Source: Paratrimastix pyriformis
Lineage: Eukaryota; Preaxostyla; Paratrimastigidae
Length of the DNA: 64,000 nucleotides
Direction of reading: 5' to 3'
NCBI GenBank assembly: GCA_027972325.1
Contig: JAPMOS010000167.1
Coordinates: 1 to 64,000 of the forward strand
Shown here: piece by piece, positions 1 through 11,273 of the stretch
How positions within the stretch are numbered: position 1 is the stretch's first letter
Layout: each line of letters starts with the position of its first letter
The notes under the pieces: model-generated
What the model was told of the DNA's origin: nothing
Seen by the model: the letters and a program-made list of their open reading frames with translations, nothing else
The model's database searches: none
Position numbers and translations under genes: made by a program

Positions 1-1305
1 ATTTGATGGTTTAGTGGCTCGTAACCTTATGGGTAATAGCCACACTTGATCCCGCCAAAATGCCAGGAAAGCACTCAGGAACTTCGTGAGACGCGCAGCG
101 GCCGTCCGTTTACCCGACTCCGTCGTCACTGCGGATGACTCCTCGGAGGAGGAACCGCGAGGCCATTCGAGGAAATGTGCGCGCTGAACCACAAGTCATC
201 CGCGATCGCCGACTGCAAGCGCCGGCCTCTGCCTCTTGCCTGGACACTGTCACCGAAGATGAAGCTGAGCAAGAGGAGACCCAACGCGCCAGCCAGGAAC
301 ACGTGGCGACCGAACAGGAACAAGAGGAGATCCAACATGCCAGCCAAGATGCCGATGTAACATGACCCAGTCGTCTTCATTCCATCAGCCGAGCGATATC
401 TTACAGCAGCGAACATGCGCGGGCGAGGCGTGCTACCCGAGCCGCCCACCGCCGGAGCCTCGAGGCCCGGCGGAGCCTGAGAGCAGACCACCGTGCCAGA
501 GCAGACCACCGAGCCCGTGCCTGAGCAGACCACCATCGAACCTTGAGACCACCACAACGTGAACCCGAGGTGACTACCTCCGACCCTGTGCAGGCCCTAC
601 CACCGAACCCGCGAGAGAGGGCCCTCAGAACCGACGGCGAAGTCCGAACTACAGGAAACCGGCACAGAAACCGAAAGCCGCCGAGCAGCCGTCCCTGGGT
701 GAACCGGAGCAGCTGCCGAACCCGAGCAGCCGCCGAAACCTGAGCTGAACCCCAGAACCCGAGCCAGACCGCAGCCCTCCTCCCGACGCCTCAAAGCAGC
801 CCCCCCACGCCGGACCGACCGCCCATGCCGTCGTCGTCGCTTGCCCTCCTCCGAAAGCCGAGGGCGGGCTCCTCCCAAGAAATCGTGCGCCTCGATCATC
901 GAGCCCAAGACGCGCAGCAGCATTGCCCCTGGCTATCAAGAGGTCCGCTCCTCGCATCCCCGACATCGATCCTGGCAACCCAGGCGTTCACCGCAGCCGC
1001 CGGCTGGCTTGGTGTCAATGGTTTAGATTGCTCTCAGCTCAGACGCCTCCGCCTCCGGCATCCGTGCCTTCCAGAACCCCACGCGGCAGCCCTGTCGCGT
1101 CCTCCGCCTCACGTGCAGCCCCGGTCACCGCCACGAGCACTACTGCCACGCCTCCAGCAGTGGTCCCGGGGCGGTCTTTCCGTGCCTCCCAGAACCCCCA
1201 CGTGCAGCCCCGGTCACCGCCACGAGCAGAGACTGCCAACGCCTCCAGCAGTGGCCTCCGGGTCGGGCTTCCCCGTGCCTCCCAGAACAGAGTGTTACGA
1301 ATATG
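1..1305. other. GC-rich low-complexity flank, no confident gene
   Basis: Short open frames on the plus strand encode proline-, glutamate- and arginine-rich low-complexity peptides, for example the acidic stretch from 255 to 358. None resembles a family I recognise. This flank lies left of the DIRS-type element, where the other half of the interrupted locus might be expected, but I found no match to the ParB/methyltransferase gene at 45-49 kb. Confidence 0.4.
1048..1290. repeat. GC-rich tandem repeat, unit about 90 bp
   Basis: Three imperfect copies of a unit containing CGTGCCTCCCAGAACCCC, followed by GTGCAGCCCCGGTCACCGCC and a CCAGCAGTGG core, lie head to tail directly left of the DIRS-type terminus. 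Confidence 0.6.
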
Positions 1306-1430
1306 GAGGAGTAGAGAGTATCCGGTCTGAGATGTGCGTCTGCGATTATCATCCCCTCGCCGCAATGAAAGAAAAAGAAAAGAGAACGGAGTACCGGCAC
1401 AGATAGAGATGCCCCTGACCCCGGTTCGCG
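1306..1430 (-). repeat. DIRS-type left inverted terminal repeat
   Basis: Contains GATTATCATCCCCTCGC and GGCACAGATAGAGATGCC, the inverse of blocks in 7,930-8,060. It lacks the outermost extension present on the right repeat, an asymmetry that is usual for DIRS elements. Confidence 0.75.
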
Positions 1431-1494
1431 AAGATGAAATCATCCCCGCACTCCTTTCTTCCAGTTCGGGGCAGCCTGCTTGGGGAGGATGGGC

Positions 1495-1660
1495 CTGGAG
1501 TGAGTAGAGATACTCTCTATGTGTGATACGTCGTATAACTCTGTTTTGGGTCGATAAGTCCAAAACTACAGTTATAAGGCTCTAGGGAACACTCCCGGTG
1601 TTCGGCGGAGTAGAGAGTAATTTCTACTCTTTGAGTGGAGAAAGATCCCAAGCCATGAGA
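1495..1660 (-). repeat. DIRS-type internal complementary region
   Basis: Carries GAGTAGAGATACTCTCT, TTTTGGGTCGAT, CCAAAACTACAGTTAT and CTAGGGAACACTCCC next to one another. These are the outer-end sequences of the terminal repeats, so this looks like the internal complementary region used to circularise the intermediate in this family. Confidence 0.7.
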
Positions 1661-1822
1661 TCCAGCCCAACCCACCCGCGCAGAGAGCCGCGCCTAGCGG
1701 AGGTCAAGTCCCCGACAGGACTGAGAGTCACACGAAGCGATGCTCAGCACCGCACTCGTATTCCCCAACCAAGTGAACACACGAAAGAACTCAACAAACC
1801 GGTGAAAGCTTAAAGTTAGCTA

Positions 1823-3029
1823 TCATCGCCGGGCACCCCAGCACGGGCGAAGAATCTCAGGCGTAAATGGCGCGCCAGCTCGGCCACCTTGACTGCTTCT
1901 CAAGTAGAATCGCGAGAAGGTATCGGAGCGACTGCTCCAACGGAACTGAAGAAGGACCAGGGCTCTCGTATCCCCGCCCAGCGCCCTCGACGAGCCCATG
2001 CCCTCAGGCAGTGGGGTTAAACTTGGGATCAATCCCCGCGGCGATCATCAACCGCTTCACGCACGACCCCAACCACTTGGCCGTACAAGGGGAACCATCC
2101 CGGAAGCTGACAAACAGCGGTTCCGGGGCCGGCCAAGGGCGACGATCCGAGAAGCTGTCCACTGCCGCCACCGCGCACCTGAAAGGATGGGTGGGGCAGG
2201 CTGGGATGGGCTGGGTAACCCAGAGCATCGCTCTGCGTCTTCCTTCGTCAGAGCTCGGAAACGGAGAGCGTCCTGGCCAATGTCAGACCTGGTCAGATCA
2301 ATTCTGACCTGGTCCGCTTTCCGCGCAACCCAAAGATGAGCAGGAGGGTCGCCACTTTCGCGACCAACTGCCAATCTTCCAAGGCATCGTTGGGCCCACC
2401 ACGATCCAAGAGCGCCCAGATCACCCCAGATCAGGTGTTCCGCATACCGCGGAAGCTCCGGGCGGACCTTCCCTGACCCGTCATGAGGGCCGACACTGAG
2501 GGTTCCTCCCCGACCCGCGAAGCCAAGAATCGGCTTCAAAGGTGGAGATCGCTGCCACGCGAGACTTGCATGCAGAGTACCCCAGCTGCAACTCGGCCTG
2601 CTCATCCGCCACAAAATTGGCTGTCTGGACTGCAAGCCCACCCGGTCCCGGAAGGCAAGGGTCCCTGCCCCGAGCTGCGCACCAAGTGGTATAGCGGTTG
2701 CCAAGCCGCCGCATAGGCTTTCTGAGTCGAGGGTTCCAAACGCGCCCCGATAAGGCGGCGCGCCCCTCTCGAAAGGCCCATGGGCAACTGAGGACGAACC
2801 CTCCCGCCGCCGAGGTGGCGGTACCCCCCGCTCCGACTGGGGCGGGCGAGCCGTCGCCTCCAGCCCCAGCGAGTCGCAGCACCGACCCAACAGCTGGGAC
2901 AGGGACCACGTCGTCCTCTCCCCAGCCCAGGGGCAGGCGACCGATCAGACGTCCACCGGGACCGACAGAGCCTGTCCGAAGCGGGCCCTGGCCTCTTTGG
3001 TTGACCGGGTGGCCCGACACCCGGACCAC
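1823..3029 (-). pseudogene. DIRS-type tyrosine recombinase part (fossil)
   Basis: Minus-strand translations resemble a DIRS tyrosine recombinase. An N-terminal SAM-like region (STQKAYAAAWQPLYHLV and similar) lies at about 2,600-2,800. At the far end, RSDTFSRFYLR at about 1,900 fits the catalytic tyrosine segment. It is broken into several frames and no function is expected. Confidence 0.7.
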
Positions 3030-5068
3030 CCACGCTGGCCAAGGCGAGTCCCCAGCGGGGATTGATTGGCCATCGACTGCGGCAGAAAGAGGGCCGGCGA
3101 CTGGGGAAGCAGCAACGGGGTCTGACCAGCAGAGTCAGGAGCAGTGGCCACACGGCTGCGTCGGCCAGAAGGGGACGCAGACCACCGCCGACGCCCGCTG
3201 CGCCGCAATGCGTCTGAGCAGGGGCAGCAGAAGGAGAACGGGGGTTGCACCAGCACGTCACTCCCAAATCCTGCTTCAGAGCATCCACCGCCTCGCACCC
3301 GAGAGCGGGGAAACGAGACCACCACCTTGGGAGGAGGTGATTGCCCTGCGTGGCGAAAGCGTCGACTTCGGGGCACGGGCCCAGAAGATCCATCGCCAGG
3401 CGGAAGACCACTGGGTGGATCTTCAGTCCTCCCGGGGTCCTGCCACCGAGACAGGAAGTCGGGCCGGTAGTTTGTCCGGCCTGGGACATGAACCGCCACG
3501 AGCCGGAATGCCCAGCTCGGAGACGAGGTCGAAGAGACGCCGCAACCCCGCATCATTTCCGGCGAGGTCGACTTCCACTTCGTGACCCCCAGACGACCGC
3601 GGAGTTGTCGCAGCGCCAAAGCACCTGCTGACCCCTCACAGCGTCGGCGAAGGTGCGCAGCGTGAGGAAGCCCGCTTCCAACTCAGGGTGAGATCGAGTG
3701 GGGATCCAGCTCGAGGGGCAACAATCCCCGTCTCGCGATACTCCCCTCCGTGCGGGAGGACTCCCGCCCAGGCGAAGAAGGACGCATCCGTCTGTATCAC
3801 CACCTGGGGGTCTCGGCGGGGCGAACGACGCGCCGTTGCAGCGGGACAAATTGTCCCGCCACCAGCGGAGATCCGCACGCGATGGATCGTCCAGAGAGCG
3901 CCACTGCCTCCCAACCGCCGGGGCACCTCCTCGTCTTGGAGGCCAACCGGTTCGGTTGAACAGGTAAAGATGGGCAGGCAGGACCGCCTCCCGAGGCAGG
4001 ATGGGCAGCCAGAGAGTCTCGCTAACTCCCGTACTCGCTGAAGGGCCGTTCCGGCCCCGGACAGGGCCGCCTCGACCAAGGAAAAGAGTAGCCCTGACCT
4101 TGTGAGACGGAACCCTGAACGCCATGCGCACCGAGTCGATCTGCAAACCGAGGTGCCCAGGGTCACCGGAGCCGGTGTGCATTTCTTTGGCGTTCAAGCC
4201 AAACCCCAGCTCGGTCAAAGGAGGATCGCGAAAACCGTGTGCCGCACGGTCTCTTCCCTGACGATCCTACCACCAGGATATCGTCCAAATAGATAGAGAT
4301 CCTCACCCTTTGAACCGGATCTCTGCCATGGAACCCGCATCATTTTTGTAAATGTGCGTGGAGCCGTATTTAGGCCGAGGGCATCGCCACAAAGGCACAC
4401 ACCCTGCCCTCCAACTGAAGCAGAGGTATCTGGAGGTCTCCAGGGGAGTGGGACATGGAGATAAGCCTTGGAGCGTCGAGGCTTAACATCCAGTCCCCCT
4501 GCCCACCAGCGCCGCCGCCGTGGACAAGGCCTCCACCCTGAAATGGTCGCAGCTGACGAACTCGTTCAGGGGGAGCCGCGTTGATGACGCCGCGCCGACC
4601 CCCGTCCTTCTTGGGGACTGTGAACGGGGAAGGATCGCCCTCGCAAAGGAGGGCGCCACCTCGGCAACCGCGCCTGCCTCTTTGAAGGCCTGGATCTTTC
4701 CCGAGTGCCTGCAGGTCCTCGTCCGACAACGGGATCTGCGAAGTCCGGATGCAGTGCTCCGGAGGTTGCGAGACCCACTCTAGGCGAAGGCCCTCCTTCA
4801 CCAGATCGTGGCACCACTCGGTCTGGAAGCGCAGTGCGTCCCAGGCCGCGAGGAACGACTTCAGACGCCCCCACTGGCTGCGAGCTGGCCATCGCCTGGT
4901 TGAGCGCCAGTGCCTGCTCGAGAGAAACTGAACCCGACTTGGTCCAGAGCTCTTCGGCCAAGAGACCCGGAGCGCCCAGCCCGGGCCATCTGGGCCCTCC
5001 AGTGGGGGACAGATGGAGAAATCGTCCAGGGCCCCGCCTAGCTTGAGGGCGTCCGACGACAATCCCAA
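3000..5068 (-). pseudogene. DIRS-type reverse transcriptase and RNase H part (fossil)
   Basis: Minus-strand segments match the order found in DIRS pol. RT fingers are at 4,370-4,900 (SPFTVPKKDGGRRGVINAAP). The RT-RNase H link is at 3,900-4,200. An RNase H-like stretch (QTDASFFAWAGVLP, WRCDNSAVVWG, PGRTNYRPDFLSR) runs from about 3,850 to 3,440. The same RNase H motifs are better kept in the second copy at 51.9-52.3 kb. The region is clearly broken. Confidence 0.75.
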
Positions 5069-5239
5069 ACTCGCCGCCTGCCCTCAGGGGTGCGGAACCG
5101 ACCCACAAAGAGGTCCTCCACCCCCCTCGGGCCAAGGGAACCGGTACCAGACCCCCACCCTCCCCACCCCTCTCCTGCGGGAGACCAGTCGGAACGACCA
5201 AGGTCTTTCTTATTGCATACCCGCAAGGAAAAACAGTGG

Positions 5240-7540
5240 TAGGGGGGAAGATGGGGCAGTTACCTACTCTTTCTTCGCGGCGGCCTGGTGCTGGCGCGGA
5301 GCCGCATGGTTGGGCGCCGAGTCATGGCGCGGGCGCTTGTTCAGGCGAGCACCCCACGGTACTCCAGCCTGGCCCCCGCGTCCACCGCGGTCTGCCCACG
5401 GTCCCGCCGGTCACTACCGCGGTCCCGCCGGTCACCGCCCCGGTCGCGGCGAGAGGAGCTGCGGTCCTGGTGCTCACCTTCGCCCATCGAGTCTTGCCGC
5501 CCTCGCTCCCGCGAGCGGTCGGACTCGTCGGTTTCTCCCCTCGGCTTCGTCGGTCCGCTTCTCGAGCTTGCGGGTCTCCGACTTCGCCTTGAGTGCTTCA
5601 AGGTGGGAGTTAATCACCTCAGCCGACCACGGCAGGCGCGCCGGGTCGGGGTACTGGGCAAGCATGGCAGGCTGCTCGCTGGCGCTCGCCCGGTCGGCCG
5701 CAGCTTTGGCCGACCAAGTCTTAAGCTTGCCCCACGAGACATAGGGCTCCAAGGTCTGGCGGAGCCGGGCGGAGTCGAGGGCGATTTCGACTTCAAGTTG
5801 TTTTGGAGTGCGGTCAAGAAGTTGACCGCATCATCCAGAGGGGCAGGAGGTGGGCAAGGGCCTCCCTCGCCCCCTCCTCATTCCCACCCGCCAGCCCCAC
5901 CAGCATCGGGAGCAGCGACTCCGGTGGCCTAGAACAGCCAACCGGGAAAGTTCCACCTCCCGTGACTCAAGCACAAGGAACCCGAGATGGGTCTGGAGTC
6001 TCTTAGCCCCGGCTTCGAGACGCTCGCGTCGGCTCTTGCCGACCGAGTCCAAGAAGTAGTTCACCGGAGGGGCGGCGGATTGGGGCTCCAGATGGGAACC
6101 CCAATGGCCGCGGGGCCGAAAGAAGGCGGGTCAGGGACGTGCGTTGACGCTCCTCCATGATCGCGGGAGGTACGTCCGCATGCAAGTTGGGAACCCGGAC
6201 CGGCCCAACCGCCGCACGGACCGCAGCGATATAGTCCGGCGGGTATACGGCATCATCAAAGGCCACGTCCAGGCCAAATTCGCTGAAGTCTACCAAGGCC
6301 GCGAGGGGCATACGCACCCCGCGGCCTGGAGCTTCAACCGCTCCTCCAGGACTCTCTCCCCTTCGAAGGAGCTTCGCAAAGGGCTCCTTCGGGGTAGGGA
6401 TGTCTCCTCTGGCCAGCTCGCTGAACGCGCCTCCAGAGCCGCCATACGCGTCATCAACGACTGATTCTGCTCCCTCAGTCTCTGCAGCTCATCCGGAGCG
6501 GCAGCCAGAGGGCCGTCCCGGACGGCCGCCCGCGGAGAAGCCGGAGGGCGCCGGCTCGGCGAGGCCGCCGACGACCCCGAACGCGAGGCCCGAGACGAAG
6601 CCCGAGAGCGGCCCCCCCTCGAACTCGAGCGCGAGGAGCGCGAGGACCGCTCCGTGCGCGACGAGCGTGACGATCGCGAGGGAGACCCCGAAGCCCCCGA
6701 GCGGGAGCCCGACCCCCGACTGGGCGACCGCCGACGACGGAACGGAGGTGGCTGAGGGACCCCGACGCCGGGCCAAATGGGACGACGGCCGGGACGGGGA
6801 CTGGTCACGGGGCGACGCCGCTCGAGAGTGGAGCGGGTCGGGACGCCCGGACGCCGGCCGCGAAGGGGTGGCGTCGCGGGGCACGGACGCCGACCGGGCG
6901 ATGGTCGGGTCAGGAGGGGAACCGGCCCGAGGGTGGACCGGGTCACGAGGTAAGGATTCCGACCGAGATGGGATCGGAGCCGGGCGCGGAGGCGCCGGCC
7001 GAGGTTCCGACTGAGCCACCGGCCGTACAGAGGCCCCTTCAGGGGCCGCGGAACGTTGGTCAAGCACCGCCGCGGTGTCGCCTGCTGCTTGGGAAGCGCC
7101 GGCAACGGAGCGGCCGGATGCGAATGGATCGGCGGGGCCGAATGAGGGGTGGGGCACGAGGCCGGAGAGGCTGGCACCCGCCGGTCAGAAGATCGGTTGC
7201 CCCAACGGCGAAGAGACGCCGGGGAGACGGCCACGGGCAGCGGCCGGCGGAGCGAGCATCGCCCTGCCCAGCTCCGTGCGCGGACGCCCAGCAGCGCTCA
7301 GCGGCGAAAGAGATCGCGCGGGCGGCGAAGAGGACCGCGGAAGAGGCGGCGTCCTCGGCGAAGGAACTCGAGGGCGGGCGTCACCGCCTGAGCCCCGGAC
7401 CCAATGGGCCGCAAAACAAAATGGAGATTGCCCGGATCGGTCACGCCCGGAGACGGAGTGGCGATTCCGTAACACGTACGACAGGAACTAGGTCCTGGCC
7501 GGCAGAACTCACAGGAGGGGTCCTGTGGCAATGAGATGAA
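5240..7540 (-). pseudogene. DIRS-type gag-like region (fossil)
   Basis: Minus-strand reading gives a Ser/Arg/Pro-rich segment (6,290-7,230), a segment beginning MRMPLAALVDFSEFG (6,003-6,317), and a basic Arg/Asp-rich segment (5,340-5,600). The LxALxDxSEFG block and the following FPSGAP block align with ALIDLSEFG and FPKGAP in the 50.3-51.8 kb copy, which supports a shared gag-like ORF. Its biochemical role is unknown. Confidence 0.6.
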
Positions 7541-7929
7541 TGAGCGGTGACAATACCGAACACCGACCTCGGCACCGGAGTTGACTCCGCAGGTAACGGC
7601 AACGGTGAAGGCCTTGCCGAGACTGGTAGAGCCGCAACCGGACCAGGAGTACTGAAAAGAAATGCAATAATGATCGTCGCCAACGTCGACACAGACGTCA
7701 GGACCGAAAGAGGCAAAGCCTCAGAGCCCCCAAGAGCAGTCGCAGCACGTTCAGAAGAACTGCGCGGAAAACCAGAAAAGGGGCGATGTAATGAATGAGG
7801 CGAACGCGCTCCAAGTCCGTCCCAATGCAAAAGGTGCAGCGGGAACAGTGCGAAGCGAACAGACCCAGAGATGGGAAAGTTCGACATTCGGACGGGAGAA
7901 AACAAGCGTTTCGCCAGAGGGAAAACGAT

Positions 7930-8105
7930 CGCGAACCGGGGTTGGCATCTCTATCTGTGCCGGTACCCGTTCTTTTCTTTCTTTCATTGCGCGAGGGGAT
8001 GATAATCGCAACGCTTACATCAAAGAGTAGAGATACTCTCTACTCCGAGGAACACGGGAGTGTTCCCTAGAGTATAACTGTAGTTTTGGGAAGTATCGAC
8101 CCAAA
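7930..8105 (-). repeat. DIRS-type right inverted terminal repeat
   Basis: Inverted relative to 1,306-1,430 through the shared blocks GGGGATGATAATCGC and GGCATCTCTATCTGTGCCGG. The outermost part, GGGAAGTATCGACCCAAAAC, recurs inverted at the start of the second copy at 49,464 and in the internal region at 1,535-1,580. Confidence 0.8.
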
Positions 8106-8190
8106 ACCTTGGCCCGGTTCTACTGCGGGGATGCCGAAGCGATCTTGTTTCGCGCGAAGGATAATCCCGGCCGTGTCTGCAGTTTCCAAC
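8106..8190 (+). pseudogene. Displaced exon end of the ParB/methyltransferase-type gene
   Basis: The stretch coding RFYCGDAEAILFRAKDNPGR, followed by what looks like an intron start, is an inverted near-copy of 45,545-45,630. It begins exactly where the DIRS-type element ends. The intron is interrupted at 8,190 by a 1.46-kb element and resumes at 9,647, with a CACTAAC branch-like site and a TCATTCAATAG acceptor at about 9,690. The same intron is uninterrupted at 45.5 kb, giving a natural empty site. Confidence 0.75.
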
Positions 8191-9646
8191 GTGTGTGTGT
8201 GTGTGTCATACATGTTTGCAACATAGAGATGCAAAACTCCCGATTCCGGCCGAAGCCGGTAACATGACCCCAGTCCCTCCCATGTCCCCGCAATTCTGCG
8301 GGCAACTAGGGCTAGGGCGGGGCTATGGTGACAGGGAGAGGTAGAAAGAACGGGGGAGGGACCAAGGAATAGGGTGGATCGAGGAGATAAATCAGGAAAA
8401 GACTGAACAACGGGACAAAAGATTGAACCGAAAGGAACACAATTCCCTTACATTGGGACTTCTTGGGCGTTGGGCATCCGCGTCCCCATGTACCATCTGG
8501 TACTGGTGCGGAACACGAACATCGGGGCGTGTTGTTGGCGGATCCACCATCCAAAGTCCCGCCTCCGCGGCCCGTCCGGTCCCGCAGGGTACTCGAGCCG
8601 CCCCGCTCCCCTTCAACCCCAGATCCGTGGGGCAGAGCGAGGCTCCCTTCGGCGTGGTAAGAAGCCCTTGCGCTGGGCAGGGACAAGCGCAGGGGCAGCA
8701 TGGGCAGGGCAGCATGGGCAGGGCAACATGGGCAGGGGCAACATGGGCAGGGGCAGGGGCAGGGGCAGGGCAGGGGCATGGGCAGGGCCACCGTGGGAGT
8801 CGCAGTGGGGCTGGTGCAGATGCAGTGGGGGCTGGTGCAGATGCAGTGGGGCTGCTGCAGATGCAGTGGGGCTGGGGGCGGCACCCTGGCGAACGGATTC
8901 CCGACCGGCGCGGGCTGCTGGTGGGCAACAGCAGGGCGCACAGCAAAAGGATTGCTGTCAGCCTTCTCCTCAACCCTGTCCTTCTTCTGCTGGCGAAGGT
9001 TCAGGGATGGCGGACGTGGCCGACTCGTACCACCTCCAAGCTGAAGCGGGGCAGCTGAGGGGTCGATGCAATGTGCGGTCACTTTTCCGGGAGGCTGTTT
9101 GACAGTGCTCGGTGACTTTGGACACAGGCCGAATTGCGGCGAAGCAGTGGACGGGTTCACCGAAGCCACAGGTCGGGCGGGAACGGGGTCGCCATCGATA
9201 CCGCGATACAGTAACGGGCTTGCTGGAAGACTCCAAATTGAAAATGGTGGCACCACAAATGAATTGAATCAATTGCGCAAGCTTTGGCAGCACAGAGATT
9301 GATCGCCCCCCGCCGACCGTAGAATGCTCAAACTGATGCGCTGAAGCAACTTGGTCGACGGGATGCGCTTCTCAGAGGCCACCAAATACCCAAAAAGTTT
9401 GCCAAACTCAGGGATCATGGTAGAAGTGAAGGAAAGACGGCTCAGCTGGTCCATGCTCCGGAAGATAGCTCGATGATCGTCGAGCTCGTCAATAAAGCAC
9501 AGAAATGGATCTTCTTCATCAAGAATAGAAGCATGTTTTTCAATAAAAGCAATGGTTGCGTCGTCCAGATCATCATTCACCGCAGTGATTTCGCAGGCCA
9601 TAGCCCTGCGTAAATCGTGTTGAACTGAGAATAGTGCCGGGGCTCT
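8191..9646 (-). mobile_element. 1.46-kb non-autonomous LINE-tailed element, copy 1
   Basis: Flanked by a 9-bp target duplication GTTTCCAAC (8,182-8,190 and 9,647-9,655). The sense strand is minus. It ends at the left with a stable hairpin (CCGGC-TTCG-GCCGG), then CATGTATG and (AC)8. It is nearly identical to 29,430-30,895 and both copies begin at the same base region, so this is probably a full-length unit rather than a 5'-truncated one. It carries a short acidic ORF (start 9,601) and a Pro/Ala-rich CCTGCC-repeat region. The ORF in this copy ends early (stop at 9,269) because of a one-base difference from copy 2. It has no polymerase, so it was probably mobilised in trans by the large LINE family, which has a similar 3' hairpin and tail. 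Confidence 0.85.
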
Positions 9647-9693
9647 GTTTCCAACTTGTTGGATCCCCACTAACATCCTCGTTTCATTCAATA

Positions 9694-10757
9694 GACACTG
9701 TATACCTTGGCCGTGTTGGATGCTCCCTGGGGCATTACCGACGACCCTCGAGACAGACCCACCCCGGACTACGGATCCCTGGCCCAGTACCTCGACTCGT
9801 TCATTGCCCCCAATGGTACCATCATTGTGATGGATACCGAGGCCAACCTGTCCCAGCAATGGACGCCGGCTCTCGAGTGCTTCAATTTCGTGAGCGATCA
9901 CCGAATTCGTGCCATCTGGGGAAGTCCGTGATTCATTCCCTTCACGAGACAATTGGTTTTTAACTTGTCCTTCTTCATCACTTCTTCGCGCAGATTACCT
10001 CGAGGAGGCCAACCCCCGGCCGTCGCTCTCACCGGGAGCCCCCCGCCCTGAGGAGGTGGAGCTGCCCATCGAGGTCTTCCAGCGAGGCCACGAGGGGCCC
10101 GTCAACTGGCGCTGGGATGTACTGTGCCCTTCTCCGAGTGCGAAGTTGGCCGAGATGAACGCCGGGCCAACCCGCGCACCAACGCGGTCTACCTGCGGCA
10201 CCAGGCGGGGCAGGCCCGCTTCGCCAAGCCGGCCGATCTTTACGTCTACCTCTTCCGCCGCTACGGAGGGCCGGGCCCTGTGTTGGACTGCTTCTGCGGC
10301 TGTGGGCCAGCTCTCTTGGCGGCAGAGGCCACCGGAACGCGCGTTGATCTAATTGACCGGGCGCCTGCAGTGGAGAGCCTCATGATCGGCCACGTGCCTC
10401 CGGTGCTGGTGCACCGGCAGGACGAAGCATACCTGCCCCTCGAAGCCCACGAGACGGAGCTTTGCAACGTCGTTGCACCCCTGTCGACGAATGGGACCTG
10501 CATCTTCCTCTGCTCCCCCTCAAGAAGAACCTGCCCCGGCTCTACAAGAACAGCAGGCCTCCGAGCAGACCACCACCGCCGAGCAACAACAACAAGAGCA
10601 GGCCTTCGAGCTTCAAGATGACCAAGAGGGCCCCTCATCCCCGCTCCCGATGATCAGCCTTATCAGTGGCCTCCTCCTTCCGACGAGCTCAACCCGCTGC
10701 TGGACCCGCTCAGTCCGGATGCTTTGGGCGCGGACCTTCAGCCCGAGGAAATCGAGG
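9694..10757 (+). CDS. Beta-class (N4/N6) DNA methyltransferase-like 3' gene part
   Basis: After the interrupted intron, the plus strand reads AVLDAPWG, resembling motif IV (D-P-P-W/Y). It continues to IRAIWG, a short intron at about 9,926-9,994, then VYLRHQAGQARFAKPADLY (motif X-like, K-P) and VLDCFCGCGPALLAAEATG, a good motif I (D-x-F-x-G-x-G, AdoMet binding). The order IV-X-I is that of beta-class amino methyltransferases acting on DNA adenine or cytosine N4. Gln/Glu-rich sequence follows to a stop near 10,757. The start is not here: the 5' part seems to be at 45.5-48.9 kb on the other strand. I recognise the fold but not the target base. A degenerate, inactive domain is possible because motif IV has Ala instead of Pro. 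Confidence 0.6.
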
Positions 10758-11273
10758 ACTTGCCGTAACTTGTAATACAATCCCTCTTTTCGATCCTGAT
10801 TTTTTTTTGGTTTGTTTTTTCTAAGAAACACGATACATCGAGAAATTGCCTCGATTGAACAACAAGCCACCGGGGCGGGATCGGGACTCGGAGGGGTCTG
10901 GGACCGGGAGTAGTGCTCGCTGGACGGGCTGCATGACCAGGGTGATAGCCACTCCTGTGGCGCCTCTGATATGGAGCCAATCGAAGTTGACGACCTCCCT
11001 CCACCGCTTCCTGAGGAGGAGTTATTTTCGGAGGTGGTGATGGTGACGAGGCGGCACATGAGGAGGCCGAAGAGCCAGCCCTTGGAGACCTGGACCCCGC
11101 AGAAGCCGCCGAGATTGACGTCGTGGTTGATGTAGCAGCAGACGATGGTGATGTGGCAGATTATGGAAGCTACGACCGGACGGCGCGGGGATCCACCTGA
11201 TCCTTACCGGGGTGGAACGTCTGTTTTTGGTTTTTCGGGTCATGATCAATGCCCCCTTTGTCTCATTTTTCCA
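10758..11273 (+). other. Acidic coding or intronic stretch between methyltransferase and integrase regions
   Basis: T-rich sequence at 10,758-10,835 ending TTTTTTCTAAG looks like an intron. From 10,975 to 11,205 a plus frame is very acidic (DEAAHEEAEEPALGDL and on). A second T-rich intron-like end, CATTTTTCCAG, lies at 11,273. Exon limits are not certain. Confidence 0.35.

Larger units (their letters stand above)
1306..8105 (-). mobile_element. DIRS-type (tyrosine recombinase) retroelement, broken
   Basis: A DIRS-like retroelement read on the minus strand. From its 5' end (right) the parts are a gag-like basic/Ser-Arg-rich region, reverse transcriptase, RNase H and a tyrosine recombinase. 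It has inverted terminal repeats at 7,930-8,105 and 1,306-1,430, and an internal region at 1,495-1,660 that repeats the outer-end sequences. These are the diagnostic DIRS features, and no duplicated target site is evident. The coding parts no longer sit in long continuous frames, so the copy is broken in many places and is fairly old. Its right terminus interrupts the methyltransferase-gene sequence at 8,106. Confidence 0.85.

Noticed and set aside
8690-8900. GGGCAGG/GATGCAGTGGGG repeats considered as a promoter or recombination hotspot
   Set aside because: They are the low-complexity part of the 1.46-kb element, present in both copies. No evidence of separate function.
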